Assembly (NCBI RefSeq): GCF_000018605.1
Contig: NC_010003.1
Coordinates: forward strand, 968,501 to 1,032,500
Direction of reading: 5' to 3'
DNA from: Petrotoga mobilis SJ95
GTDB lineage: Bacteria; Thermotogota; Thermotogae; Petrotogales; Petrotogaceae
DNA length: 64,000 nucleotides
Part shown: positions 26,099 through 36,100 of the stretch, in pieces
Layout of the letters: each line of letters begins with the position of its first letter
How positions within the stretch are numbered: the first letter of the stretch is position 1
The notes under the pieces: generated by a model
Seen by the model: only the letters and a program-made list of their open reading frames with translations
Databases searched by the model: none
Told to the model about the DNA's origin: nothing
Program-made: the position numbers and the translations under genes

Positions 26099-27542
26099 AG
26101 AGAGAGAATTTATCAAATCTTTTTTTCAATTTTCAATGGGTCAGTGGATAGCTGCTTTGATTTCTTTCATTACTACCCCTATTACCACTTGGCTTATAAT
26201 CCCAGAAGAGTTTGGTAAGGCGTCGATGTTTACTTTGGCTTTCAATTTACTTCTCAATGTTGCACTTCTTGGAGCGGATCAGAGCTTTGTTCGTATGTTT
26301 TATGAAAGGTCTGAGGATAAGAGAAGGGATTTACTTTGGGATTCTTTGCTGCCGAGTTTGAGTATAGGCGTTGTTGTTTTTGTTGTAATTGGCATCTTTT
26401 GGAAAGAGTTGTCTTTCATTCTTTTTGGAGATTATAATCATTTTCTTCCGATTTTTTTGTTGGGGGTTACTATATTAATTGGTATTTTAGAAAGATTTTC
26501 CACTTTGGCTGTTCGGATGAAAAAAAGAGGTATCGCTTTTTCTACGTTGAGGGTAGTGAACGGAGTAACAAATGCGGTTTTTACAATTTTATACGCCCTT
26601 TTTGTTTCAAGAAGTTTTTATGCTGTTATCATTGGTTTGTTTTTTTCTCATATAGTTACCGCTTTATTAGCGATCTTTTTTGAAAGAGAATTGTGGTTTG
26701 GTAAGTTCAAAGTTGATTTTAAATCTATAAAAGCGATTGTTAGATATGGACTTCCTTTTGTTCCTACTTTTTTAATTACTTGGCTTTTTCAATCGATAGA
26801 TAGGTTGGCGTTAAGAAATTATTCTGATTTCACGGAGATAGGTTTGTATTCTGCTGCTTTCAAAGTGGTTTCAGTTATGAATTTAATTCAAACGGGGTTT
26901 ACTATGTTTTGGACTCCCGTTTCTTACGAGAGTTATGAAAAAGAGCCAGAGAGTAAGGGGATTTTTGAGAAAACTTCTGTGATTATCGCCGCAGCGATGT
27001 TTGTGTTTGGATTGCTGATCGTTGTGTTTAAAGATGTGATATTTTTGCTTTTAGAAAGTTCTTATAGGCAGGCTGCTGGGATTAGCTCTTTTTTGATATT
27101 GATGCCTATTATGTACACTGTTTCTGAAACGACGGTTGTTGGTATCAATTTTAAGAAAAAAACATATTGGCATATGTTGATAGCAAGTGTGGCAGCAGGA
27201 GTTAACGTTTTTGGAAATTTGATGCTTGTTCCTGTATATGGTGCAAAAGGTGCAGCATTTTCTACTGGGGTGTCGTATATAGTTTTCTTTTGTATGAGGA
27301 CGTTTATATCTAAGAGATTGTTCCCTGTTAATTACCATTTGGGTAAATTTTTTATTAGTACCTTTGTTTTTGTAATCGTTGCTTTTATAAACACTTTTGT
27401 TCCTAATATGGTTTATCAGGTTGTATCTGCTGTTTTGGGTTTGATCGTTGTGATGTTCGTGTATAGAGATCAGGTCAAATATGTGTTCGATTTGGGAGTT
27501 GGTTTGATGAAGGAAGTGAAGGAGAGGGTAGTTAGTAGGTGA
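26091..27542 (+). CDS. Oligosaccharide flippase (Wzx/MOP family)
   Basis: 483 residues with about fourteen membrane segments, MOP superfamily (PF01943/PF13440). The N-terminus FIKSFFQFSMGQWIAALISF and the middle YGLPFVPTFLITWLFQSIDR with LRNYSDFTEIGLYSAAFK are typical. It moves lipid-linked repeat units across the inner membrane for polymerisation. ATG 26091 is preceded by GGAGGAAG; the earlier GTG/ATG frame from 26079 has no site. The gene is rich in T and G, in contrast to the A/C-rich genes earlier in the locus, suggesting independent acquisition. Confidence 0.88.
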   Translation: MPKEREFIKSFFQFSMGQWIAALISFITTPITTWLIIPEEFGKASMFTLAFNLLLNVALLGADQSFVRMFYERSEDKRRDLLWDSLLPSLSIGVVVFVVIGIFWKELSFILFGDYNHFLPIFLLGVTILIGILERFSTLAVRMKKRGIAFSTLRVVNGVTNAVFTILYALFVSRSFYAVIIGLFFSHIVTALLAIFFERELWFGKFKVDFKSIKAIVRYGLPFVPTFLITWLFQSIDRLALRNYSDFTEIGLYSAAFKVVSVMNLIQTGFTMFWTPVSYESYEKEPESKGIFEKTSVIIAAAMFVFGLLIVVFKDVIFLLLESSYRQAAGISSFLILMPIMYTVSETTVVGINFKKKTYWHMLIASVAAGVNVFGNLMLVPVYGAKGAAFSTGVSYIVFFCMRTFISKRLFPVNYHLGKFFISTFVFVIVAFINTFVPNMVYQVVSAVLGLIVVMFVYRDQVKYVFDLGVGLMKEVKERVVSR

Positions 27543-27545
27543 AAT

Positions 27546-27574
27546 TAGCGCCCTTCGCCCCGCTGCCCACGCTG
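27546..27574 (-). repeat. G-rich intergenic element, copy 3
   Basis: Read on the minus strand, this has TGGGCAGCGGGG then CGAAGGGCGCTAA, matching the core of the copies at 8217 and 42624 with one gap. It lies between the flippase and the convergent acetyltransferase gene, on the sense strand of the latter, just past its stop. It has three G-runs of three or more. Confidence 0.65.
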
Positions 27575-27577
27575 TTG

Positions 27578-28159
27578 TTATTTTATTTTTTTTCTCATTT
27601 CAATTGCGACTATTCTATATCCTGATTTTAAAAAGAGAGTCTCTAAAAACTTCAAAAATTTTGGTAAAGTAACAACTCTTTGTTTTTGAAAGCCTTTCAT
27701 CAGATTAATGTATGTCTCGGTGAATCCAAGATTTTTATACAAATTATACGCAACTTTGTTGTTTCCAAAGACATTCAATTCAAGAGATTTTACGTTTTCT
27801 TTCTTTAATGTTTCTTCTAATTCTTTTATAGCACTCTTTGCAAGTCCCTTTTTTTGATACTGTGGAAAAATCCTAATATCGTATATAAAAGCTTTTTTAG
27901 AACTATAATTAACAAAAACCCATATTCTTCCGACGTGTTCGTTATTACCAGTTATAACATTATAGCCACAGTTTTTCCCTTTTTTAATATCTTCGTTCCA
28001 GATGGTATCGATTTGATCCTCAGCTCTTGCCAAGGCTTCCTCGTAAGGAATCAACAAATTCTCAGCCAAAACTTTTGCATATTCTTCATACATTTTCTTT
28101 TTGTATATTTCAAACTCTTCTTTGCTCATCAATTCGAGCTTCGTTACCGACACCTCCAA
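27578..28159 (-). CDS. GNAT-family N-acetyltransferase
   Basis: 193 residues. The GNAT acetyl-CoA motif DIRIFPQYQKKGLAKSAIKE (Q/R-x-x-G-x-A/G) and the following LELNVFGNNKVAYNLYKNLG are clear at about residues 95-140. The N-terminal 60 residues are helical, and a C-terminal basic extension of about 40 residues is unassigned. A GGAGGTG site overlaps the TTG at 28159, so the true start may be GTG 28153 or another nearby codon. Substrate unknown. It is flanked by two G-rich intergenic elements in the same orientation, possibly a mobile cassette. Confidence 0.8.
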   Translation of the reverse strand: MEVSVTKLELMSKEEFEIYKKKMYEEYAKVLAENLLIPYEEALARAEDQIDTIWNEDIKKGKNCGYNVITGNNEHVGRIWVFVNYSSKKAFIYDIRIFPQYQKKGLAKSAIKELEETLKKENVKSLELNVFGNNKVAYNLYKNLGFTETYINLMKGFQKQRVVTLPKFLKFLETLFLKSGYRIVAIEMRKKIK

Positions 28160-28173
28160 AGGATTTTATCTTT

Positions 28174-28192
28174 TCCCGCCCACCGCCCCATT
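28174..28192 (-). repeat. G-rich intergenic element, partial copy 4
   Basis: On the minus strand the sequence TGGGGCGGTGGGCGGG lies about 15 bases upstream of the acetyltransferase start. It resembles the G-rich half of the element but lacks the GGGCGCT end. Its membership in the repeat family is uncertain. Confidence 0.4.
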
Positions 28193-28265
28193 AGGAATTA
28201 CTTAAAATTAGCTACTTCAGGAATTATCAAAAAAATTGATTAAGAATCATTCTAGAAGGTTTTAA

Positions 28266-28904
28266 TTAAGAATTTATCCCTAAAATTTCAAAGGCATTTT
28301 TGGTTATTTCGGAAAATTTTTTGAATAAACTTAAATCCACTTCTTCTCTATTCGAACTTCCATGATTATCAGTGGCTAAGAAATCCACCAAATAATTATC
28401 AAAATAATATTTACCTTCTTGAGTTTTTAATCCTTCAAAATTGACTTGGAAAAGCACACCCATTTCTCTCATTCTTTGAATGATGTCTTTGTTTTCATAT
28501 AACCATTTGTATCGTTCCACATGTACGAGAATAACTTCATAACCATCCAATTGTAAATTAAATATCGAATCTAGGGCGTAAATAGGCATAGGTTTTGTTG
28601 GAAATTCTATCCAGACAAATGAATTAAAAGGAATAAAATCTTTGTGGTCTGGAGTTAGATATAATTCTGAGGCAAGATAAGTCCTTAAACCAATTTCATT
28701 TTCTATTTTATCTTTTATCTTTTTATAAACTTCTTTGATGTTGGTTATATCTGTTTTAACCGAGGGATGATTAACGTGAGGTGTAAAAATAACATCGGTA
28801 ATGTCGTTTTCTCTGTACCTTTTCAGTTCATTTAATGTTTCTTCAATAGTTTTTACCCCGTCATCAACTCCAGGTAATAGATGACAATGAATATCGATAT
28901 ACAT
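28266..28904 (-). CDS. PHP-type protein tyrosine phosphatase (CpsB/YwqE-like)
   Basis: 212 residues. It opens with MYIDIHCHLLPGVDDGVKTI, the HxH metal site of the PHP fold, with TPHVNHP and LVHVERYKWL and a late ATDNHG supplying further metal ligands. CpsB/Wzb-type members remove phosphate from the tyrosine-rich tail of the polysaccharide autokinase. Here the kinase gene ends 25 bases upstream in the same operon. It is slightly shorter than the B. subtilis YwqE family (about 250). Confidence 0.9.
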   Translation of the reverse strand: MYIDIHCHLLPGVDDGVKTIEETLNELKRYRENDITDVIFTPHVNHPSVKTDITNIKEVYKKIKDKIENEIGLRTYLASELYLTPDHKDFIPFNSFVWIEFPTKPMPIYALDSIFNLQLDGYEVILVHVERYKWLYENKDIIQRMREMGVLFQVNFEGLKTQEGKYYFDNYLVDFLATDNHGSSNREEVDLSLFKKFSEITKNAFEILGINS

Positions 28905-28928
28905 TTTATTTTACCCCCTTTATGGCCC

Positions 28929-31091
28929 CTATGTTCTGGTTTTTCTTCTTCTCCTCTTTGTCTTACTTTTATCCCCATCATCAGAGTAATAATAGTAATA
29001 GTAGTAATAATAATTAGAAGATTTTTCGTTTACATCATTTATAACCGTTCCAATGAGTTTTACCCCCGATGTTGTTATGTTTTCAATTGCAGCTTTTAAA
29101 GTCGGTTTCAAAGTTTGCCCATAACGAGTCACTAATACCAACCCATCTGAATACCTGGATGCAATCATGGCATCAGGAGCAACCATTATTGGTGGAAGAT
29201 CAATAATTATCTTATCGTAATACTCCTTGAGTTTATCGAGTAATTCTTTAAATTCATTTGAAGTTAATACAGTTGTGGGATTTGGAGGTAAAGTTCCAAC
29301 AGGCAAAACAAAAAAGTTATCAAGAGTCTCAAAAGGTTTCTTTACAGATTGTTCTATAGAAGCACCTCTCAATAAATAGTTAACAAGCCCCTCGTTCTTA
29401 CTTTTTAAATTCAAAATCTTTTCAACTCTTGGTCTTCTCATATCGGCATCTATCAACAAGGTCTTTTTAGCACTTTGGGCGTATGAAATAGCAACATTTG
29501 CTGCGGTTATTGTTTTACCCTCAGCGGGTCCACCACTTGAAAAGGTAATAACATTAGGTTCTTTGGCGTTAGAAAAGTTAATATTGGTAGCCAACATCTT
29601 GTAAGCTTCAGAGATTGGGGAGACCGGATCTCTTAAAATTATTAATTCATCATTTGTTTCGTTGTCTACATGTAAATGAGGTATTCTGCCAAGAACGGGA
29701 TAACCCTTAACAATCATCTTCAATTCATTTTCATCTTTAACCTTTTTATCCAGATACTCGATGAGAAAAACTACAAGTATACCTAAAAAAATTCCTAAAA
29801 CCCCTCCTATTGCTGCAGTCAGAGTTTTATTTGGTTTAACAGGATTTGGAGAAACAAAGGCAGGGTCTATTATATTTGCTGTACCAATTACACCGGCTTC
29901 AGCAATCTTAGCCTCCTCTAATTTTTCTAAAAGAAGAACATAAAGGTTTTCTTTTACTCTTACCTCTCTTTCGTAATTCATGAGTCTTTGCTCCAATGCA
30001 GGTAATTGGTTCAATTGGGATTGATATGTGTTTCTTAACGTTGTTAAAGATTGTATTGTGCCTTGAAGAACTTGTTGCCTAGCTTGTTCTTCAATTAATT
30101 GTGAGTACAAGCTACTATACTGCGGATTAGCAGTTTTTACTTGGGAAGTTACAATAGTACTTATCTCATTTTTTAGCATCTCTTGGGCTTGGCTCAGTTC
30201 TTCCCTTAATCTCAGAACTTCAGGATCGCTGGGAGATTTAGTACCTTCCAAGCCTGCTAGCTGAACCTGGATATTAACTATCTGATTTCTTAAATTACTT
30301 ACGACTGGGTTTATCGATATTGTTTCAGATGAAATGATCTCTTGATCCATACTTTTTAAGGTGTCATTTAACGTTTTCAGCCTTATCTTTGTTTCTTCCA
30401 TTTGGATCTGATAAGTGTTTATCTGTTGATCGTAGGAAACCAGAAATTGTAATATAGATTTTGCCTCTTCGTCCAACAAAAAAATATTATTTTCCTCTTT
30501 AAAATTTCTGAGATCGTCTTGAGCAGCGTTCAAATCGCTTTCAGCTAATGGAATTTGCTCTTCTATAAACATTCTTCTTGCAGTGTACTCGTTTTGAGAC
30601 AAACTTTTTAACAAATCGTTATACACAATCGCTAAATTATCGGCGATGCTTCTTGCTAGCTCCTTGTCTTCACTTTGAACCGATATCCTTACGACATTTG
30701 TATCGCTAACAGGTGATACTGTGATCATTTCTTCAAGGGTACGAACAACGCTGTTTCTTGTGACCTCTTCTGGGTTTTCAGATTTTGCTTGAAAATATTC
30801 CATTAAGTTTAAATTGTCAATTACTTTTTCAAGGTTTCTTCTACTTTTTATCAATTCAATTTCTGTCGATATCTTAGATGAGGTTGACCCTATCTGCGTA
30901 CCAAAAATATCTGCAACGGAACTCTGTTGAGAGGGGTCAATTTTCAAGGTTGTATTTGCTTCATAAATTGGAGTAGCATTGAAAAGGTAGATTAAAGTAA
31001 TTACTACCGTTACAACTACGGTTAAAAAAAACCACCAGAATCTTTTTCTGAATATCTTTAAAATGTCCTCGAATGTCAACTCATTTTCCAT
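28929..31091 (-). CDS. Polysaccharide co-polymerase with tyrosine autokinase (Wzc/BY-kinase)
   Basis: 720 residues. Wzz domain with first membrane segment at about 18-38, a long periplasmic coiled-coil region (about 170-390) and second membrane segment at about 428-446. Then the BY-kinase domain: Walker A SGGPAEGKT (519-527), Walker A' LLIDADMRRP, Walker B IIIDLPP. The tail carries nine Tyr in a row (694-702) followed by acidic and then Lys/Arg-rich residues. ATG 31091 with GGGAGG upstream is chosen because its N-terminus aligns with that of the adjacent co-polymerase (ELTFEDILKIF against ELTFSDILRIF). Controls polymer length and export through tail phosphorylation. Confidence 0.92.
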   Translation of the reverse strand: MENELTFEDILKIFRKRFWWFFLTVVVTVVITLIYLFNATPIYEANTTLKIDPSQQSSVADIFGTQIGSTSSKISTEIELIKSRRNLEKVIDNLNLMEYFQAKSENPEEVTRNSVVRTLEEMITVSPVSDTNVVRISVQSEDKELARSIADNLAIVYNDLLKSLSQNEYTARRMFIEEQIPLAESDLNAAQDDLRNFKEENNIFLLDEEAKSILQFLVSYDQQINTYQIQMEETKIRLKTLNDTLKSMDQEIISSETISINPVVSNLRNQIVNIQVQLAGLEGTKSPSDPEVLRLREELSQAQEMLKNEISTIVTSQVKTANPQYSSLYSQLIEEQARQQVLQGTIQSLTTLRNTYQSQLNQLPALEQRLMNYEREVRVKENLYVLLLEKLEEAKIAEAGVIGTANIIDPAFVSPNPVKPNKTLTAAIGGVLGIFLGILVVFLIEYLDKKVKDENELKMIVKGYPVLGRIPHLHVDNETNDELIILRDPVSPISEAYKMLATNINFSNAKEPNVITFSSGGPAEGKTITAANVAISYAQSAKKTLLIDADMRRPRVEKILNLKSKNEGLVNYLLRGASIEQSVKKPFETLDNFFVLPVGTLPPNPTTVLTSNEFKELLDKLKEYYDKIIIDLPPIMVAPDAMIASRYSDGLVLVTRYGQTLKPTLKAAIENITTSGVKLIGTVINDVNEKSSNYYYYYYYYYSDDGDKSKTKRRRRKTRT

Positions 31092-31095
31092 CTTC

Positions 31096-31121
31096 AAACC
31101 TCCCTGCGGGCCTTTAGGTTT
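31096..31121 (-). promoter_or_regulatory. Hairpin covering the kinase ribosome-binding site
   Basis: On the mRNA strand, AAACCT pairs with AGGTTT, and inside it CCC pairs with GGG around GCA, with a 5-base bulge. The GGGAGG ribosome site of the kinase gene is entirely inside the stem. This could limit or switch kinase translation. Confidence 0.45.
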
Positions 31122-31190
31122 TTTCATAATTGAGTAATAAATCCTTGTATAAAATCATTATACCAAATTTGATGAATTTTATTTAATCTC

Positions 31191-33068
31191 TTAATATTTT
31201 TTCACATAAACAACGGTGGGATCCTTTTCTTTTTCTAAAATCTCCATTATATCTTCCAAATTGGTTGTTTTTTCTTCTATAAATATAATAATTTTTTCTA
31301 AATCATCTCTGTATAGTATATAATCACTGTTGTTGAAATTGTCAAACATAATAAAAGCCTCATTAGTGTTTTTAAACTTTTCAAATTTTTCAAACTTTTC
31401 TTTGTAATCTTCGTTTTCTATCGAAGTGAAATACTCCGTTTTATAAGGTTTTATGGTATTTAAGATGTTGTAAATTCTTTGGGAAAGGTTCTGGGCAACT
31501 GAGAAATTTCCCAAAAACAACAACCCAAACTTTTTAAAATCTTTTTTATAAACATAATTGACTATTTTTTCTGCATCGTTTGAGTCATCTAAAATGATGT
31601 CAGGAACTCCAAATAAACTTTCAAATTCGTATAGATCTTTCACCGTTTTGTCGTTTACTTCTCTTACGAAAACACTCAAAATCCCCAAGGCTATAGCTAC
31701 CCCTACTCCAATAACTAAAATGAGGGTAGTATTTGGTGCTACAGGATTTTCTGGTATGTAAGCGGAGGTTATTACTGTAAATTTGTTATCGTACAGTGAT
31801 GCTTTCATCCTTTCTTGCTCTAGAACCGTTAGTAAAGTGTTGTACCTTGTTTGAAGTATAGCTTGATCTTTTCTCAAAAGGAAGTATTCGTACATAATAG
31901 GGGATCTTTTCGCAATTTCATCATCTATAAGTTGGAGCATATTTTCGTACACTTGTTTTGTTACATCGAAAAGTTGTAGTTGTGTAATTATCCCCGTATA
32001 CTCATTAAAAGTTGCCATATCGATCGATGCAAGAAAGTTTAGATCGTTGGAAAAAATCGCTTCAAGGTTATTTTCCAATTCATTTTCTAAAACGGATATT
32101 TCGGCTTCCAAAGCACCGATTCTTGGAGAACTAGGAGAATTTAATTTTAAAGTTTCTAATTCTATTCTATCGCTTACTAATTTGGATTTTATATCCTTAA
32201 CAGGTGTGTCTTTTTCTGTGTTTGTTAGTATAAACTCTTTAGTTTCTGGACTCATTTTGAAAATATTATCTTCAATAGCCTGCTTTCTGATTTCTAATTG
32301 GTTTTTGTCTGCTTCTAATTTGAGTATATTCATATAGGTTTCTGAGTAGTAATTAATTAAGGGATCCACACCTTGAGTGCTCTCTGATGAAGGATCTAAA
32401 GTAGTCCCCTGTAGTTTATTTTTGGTTTGGAAATCCAAAACCTCTTTATTAATCTGATCATATTGATGAGAAACATCTTCAAATAAAGTTTCGACTTGAT
32501 TCAAATAAGATTGAGAATCCTCAAAATAAAGGTTTTTCGCATAATCGGTGTAGTAAGAATACACAAGTGAGACAACCGAAGCAGCAATAGTTGGATCAGA
32601 ACTTTGGTAGCTTATTTCTATCATATTAGTTTCTTCCACATTTTGTATATTTATATCTTCTTTTAGTGAATCAATGAGATATCTTTCTGTTATTTCTGTG
32701 CCTCTTAATCGGGCAATTAACCCTTTGTTCTCATTTGCTTTTTCTACAAGATTGAGCTCTTTTACAACGTTTGCCAACACCCAATCGGCTTTCATCCTTT
32801 CAATTTCAGTGGTTAAACCAGAGTCAGAAGGTTGGCTGATTCCTAACAAGTTTGCGGCAGAAGACATAGACCCTAAAGAGACCGTTGGTTGGGAAGAACT
32901 TGATTTGTACTCTATAACTTGTTTCGCTTCATACTTGGGAGTTGCGATGAAAAATAGATAAATCCCTGTTAAAAAGATGGTTAAAAAGAAAATAATTAAA
33001 AAGGTCCATTTCCTTCTTTTAAAAATTCTGAGTATGTCTGAAAAGGTTAGTTCCTTTTCTTCTTCCAT
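31191..33068 (-). CDS. Chain-length determinant (Wzz) with degenerate kinase-like tail
   Basis: 625 residues. First membrane segment at about 22-43, Wzz domain, long periplasmic helical region, second membrane segment at about 445-467, then about 157 cytoplasmic residues. The tail has the spacing and strand-like pieces of a BY-kinase domain (FGLLFLGNFSVAQNLSQRIY where a P-loop would lie, and later KIIIFIEEKTTNLEDIMEIL), but no Gly-Lys-Thr, Walker A' or tyrosine cluster. It is probably a pseudokinase. First gene of the minus-strand set co-polymerase, kinase, phosphatase. It may form mixed oligomers with the true kinase. Confidence 0.85.
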   Translation of the reverse strand: MEEEKELTFSDILRIFKRRKWTFLIIFFLTIFLTGIYLFFIATPKYEAKQVIEYKSSSSQPTVSLGSMSSAANLLGISQPSDSGLTTEIERMKADWVLANVVKELNLVEKANENKGLIARLRGTEITERYLIDSLKEDINIQNVEETNMIEISYQSSDPTIAASVVSLVYSYYTDYAKNLYFEDSQSYLNQVETLFEDVSHQYDQINKEVLDFQTKNKLQGTTLDPSSESTQGVDPLINYYSETYMNILKLEADKNQLEIRKQAIEDNIFKMSPETKEFILTNTEKDTPVKDIKSKLVSDRIELETLKLNSPSSPRIGALEAEISVLENELENNLEAIFSNDLNFLASIDMATFNEYTGIITQLQLFDVTKQVYENMLQLIDDEIAKRSPIMYEYFLLRKDQAILQTRYNTLLTVLEQERMKASLYDNKFTVITSAYIPENPVAPNTTLILVIGVGVAIALGILSVFVREVNDKTVKDLYEFESLFGVPDIILDDSNDAEKIVNYVYKKDFKKFGLLFLGNFSVAQNLSQRIYNILNTIKPYKTEYFTSIENEDYKEKFEKFEKFKNTNEAFIMFDNFNNSDYILYRDDLEKIIIFIEEKTTNLEDIMEILEKEKDPTVVYVKKY

Positions 33069-33126
33069 TTCTATCCTCCAATTTTTAGTTATTTTTTACT
33101 GTGTCTAGAAATTCTAAAAGTTGCTA

Positions 33127-33137
33127 TTAGCGCCCCC
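33127..33137 (-). repeat. G-rich intergenic element, end fragment (copy 5)
   Basis: On the minus strand this reads ACGGGGGCGCTAA, matching the conserved GGGCGCTRA end of the other copies. It lies about 60 bases upstream of the chain-length gene on the sense strand. Confidence 0.4.
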
Positions 33138-33182
33138 GTATTTTATTCTATGCAAAATATTCTACCATATGGCTGAGTTATT

Positions 33183-36100
33183 TCAAAGGTATTTTTTTAT
33201 GTTAATATTAAAATCTTTTTTGTACTGTATCAACTCGCATAAACTTCTGAATTGGCAAGAAGAGCAGTCGTAATATTTTTCCCCTGTTTTTGCGTTGTTG
33301 TATTTATCATACATTTCTTCTAAAAACCTTCTTATTTCTCTTTCTTTTACTGCTATAGGAGTGAAATCAGATTTGTTGATGTTTTGAAAAACTTTCTCTA
33401 ACCATGTGTAGAATTCTTTAATATCAAAAGATACGTATTTTGCTTTAGACTTGTGCTCTTTATATATAATCTGGCCTTTCTGTATTTTTATAAAATTATC
33501 ATTTTTATGCTCTTTTTTCTTTGATACTACTTGAAATTTTAGATATACATCAGAATTTGTTAATTTGTTTTTCCATTCTTCGCTATTTAATAAGGTTAGG
33601 TAATAAATTAGCAATTGTTCACTTTGGAAATTTTTTGATCTTTTGTAATCCATAATTGAGTACGTTCCTGGCAATAGTTGTTCGTCGAATTCATCAAGAA
33701 GGTATGCGTAGTTACCGTTTAAAAGATCTACCCTGTCTATTCTCGATGTTAAGTCTACATCATGAAAATTTCCGATATTTATCTTTGAATTTACCTCCAA
33801 CTCTGTAGCTATAACTTGAGAATATGTCAGATCTATACCTTTTTTGAAATGGATATAATTTCGATGTATGTCTTCTATGGTTTCTAAAATATCTTCTGTT
33901 ATTATTTCACTTTCCACATCTTTTATAGCTTGATAGGTTTGTAAAAAATCGTCTGTATACTCCTCCCAAATATCTTCAATGATTTTTTTTATTTCTTCTT
34001 TCAATTCTTCTTTGTTGAGAATTTTTTGGGACATAACTTCATAATTTTTGTATTTGGAAAATATCTCTTTCATCACCCTGTGCTTTATAAGTCCATCGAA
34101 AAACTTCCCAAAATCTTTATCTCCATTTAATCGACCTTCTATACCTAGGTAATACTTAAACGGGCAATCCACATAAGTAGTAATTTTTGTATGGCTTAAC
34201 CGTCCAAGATCGGTATTTTTATACAATTGCCAACTTGGATTAGTTATCTCTTTTTTTAATCTCTCAATATCAGTGCAGTGTTTACTTTGTAAATATTCTT
34301 TCTTCCCGTTCAATATGTAATAAATAGTAGCTTCTGATTCAGAGAATATATTTTCCGGATCTTTTGGTAGGATCTCTTTTTTAGAGAGAAACTCACTGGA
34401 ATATTTAACGTTTTTAAAGTTGTTCCTAAACTCTTTTTCGTATGGAGAGGGTAGTATTGGTTCTCCACTTAGTTTAGCGTTTGGATATGTAAATATAATA
34501 TTATCAGCGAAAATCATGGAGATAAACAAGTTTCTTCTACTAATCTTTTCTGAATGTCTGGCGATTGAGGTCCCTTCGTTACTCATAGAAGTGATGAAAG
34601 GATTGACCTTTATTGAAGGATAGTTTTCTTCGGTGAAACCAACAAAATATTTGTATTTTTTCTTTACAAATCTTGAGTCTTCAAGGCTCATTATTTCTAC
34701 CGTATTATCGTACCTTTCAGATTCTCTATATGTTTCAATCTGAATTAGAGAAGAAAGTATTTTGTAGAATTTTTCAATTCCTAAATTTTTATCTGACTTT
34801 AGAATTTTTTCCAAATTTTCTTCGACGTTGAATACTAAAGTTTCGAAGGCTTTTAATGCATTTAATTGACTCTCAACGGGGAGTACATCCTCGTATGTTT
34901 TCAGTATGTTGAAATGAGATAGGTAAGTATTTATCCATTCTTTCACCAACTCTCTGTAATCAGAAACACTGAAGTACCTTTTTCGATCTTTGCTTTTTTG
35001 GATATCTTCTAAAAGAGAAAATATGTTTCCAAGACATTTTTTTAATTCCCTTAAGTCTTTGAGTTCTTCACTTATTCTTTCTATTTCTTCTGTACCTTTA
35101 AGTTGAGAACTTCTTTTATCTATTTCTTTCTCAACGGTATTCATCCATTTTTCTTTTCGGTTTTTGAGTGAGGATTTTTGTATGTCGTAGAATAAGTTTA
35201 AATGCTTTAGATAATTTTCTATCTGCTCCATTGTCAGCTCAGTTACTCCTCCGTAACCACTTTCAATCATCGCCAAAATATCTTCAACTTCGCAACCTCT
35301 GACCAGTGTTTTAATCGGTTGAAGAAGAATCAAAACTATTTGGCTTTCGTTTAGCGGAACATCGTTTTTGAACCTGTAAGGTACCTTGGCATCTTCCAAA
35401 TAATCCGCCAATAATTTTGCAGTAGAATTATTGGGAACAACGACCCCCAAATCATCGGGTGAAAGATTTTCACTTATCAATCTTCTTTTTATTTCTTTTG
35501 TAAGTGTTTCTATTTCAGAAACATCGTTGTTCATGGGAAAGATTTCAATATTAGTATTTTCAAAAATCCGTTTTAAGCCTTTCCTTTTCGATTGGAACTC
35601 AAACCCTTCATTTTTTAAAAAGTTGTGTATGTTAGTTATTGAATCAAAACTTCTGTCTTCTATGTTGACCCAAGTAATAAAATGAACCTCTTCAAATAGA
35701 TCAAATAAAGCTTTAAGTGTTTTGTTAACGGCTGGAGAAATATCAAAAAAACCCGAAATAACGACCCTTTTTCCTATATATTTTTTCCCCTCTTCTTTCA
35801 ATCTAGTTGGTAAAATCTCATAAAACCATTTGTACACACTGACGGGATCGTAATTTCTTTGATATTTAATAGACATATCGAACTTCGTTTCTAAAATATC
35901 TTCGAGTTTTTTTTCTAATTTTGTGTAAAGCATGTACAAATTAGAATTGTTATCTATAGAATCATCAAGCAACTTGTATTCTTCAGAGGATTCAACGATT
36001 TTTTCATCTTCAACCCTTGAAATTTCCCATTTTTTCTCGAAAATATCTAATATGTACTCTACTGATTTTTGAGATTTGGATATAACGTTTAGATATTCAG

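Noticed and set aside
29761-29943. Plus-strand frame opposite the tyrosine kinase gene
   Set aside because: Shadow of the kinase coding strand with no ribosome site or recognisable motif; the same holds for the other opposite-strand frames inside long genes.
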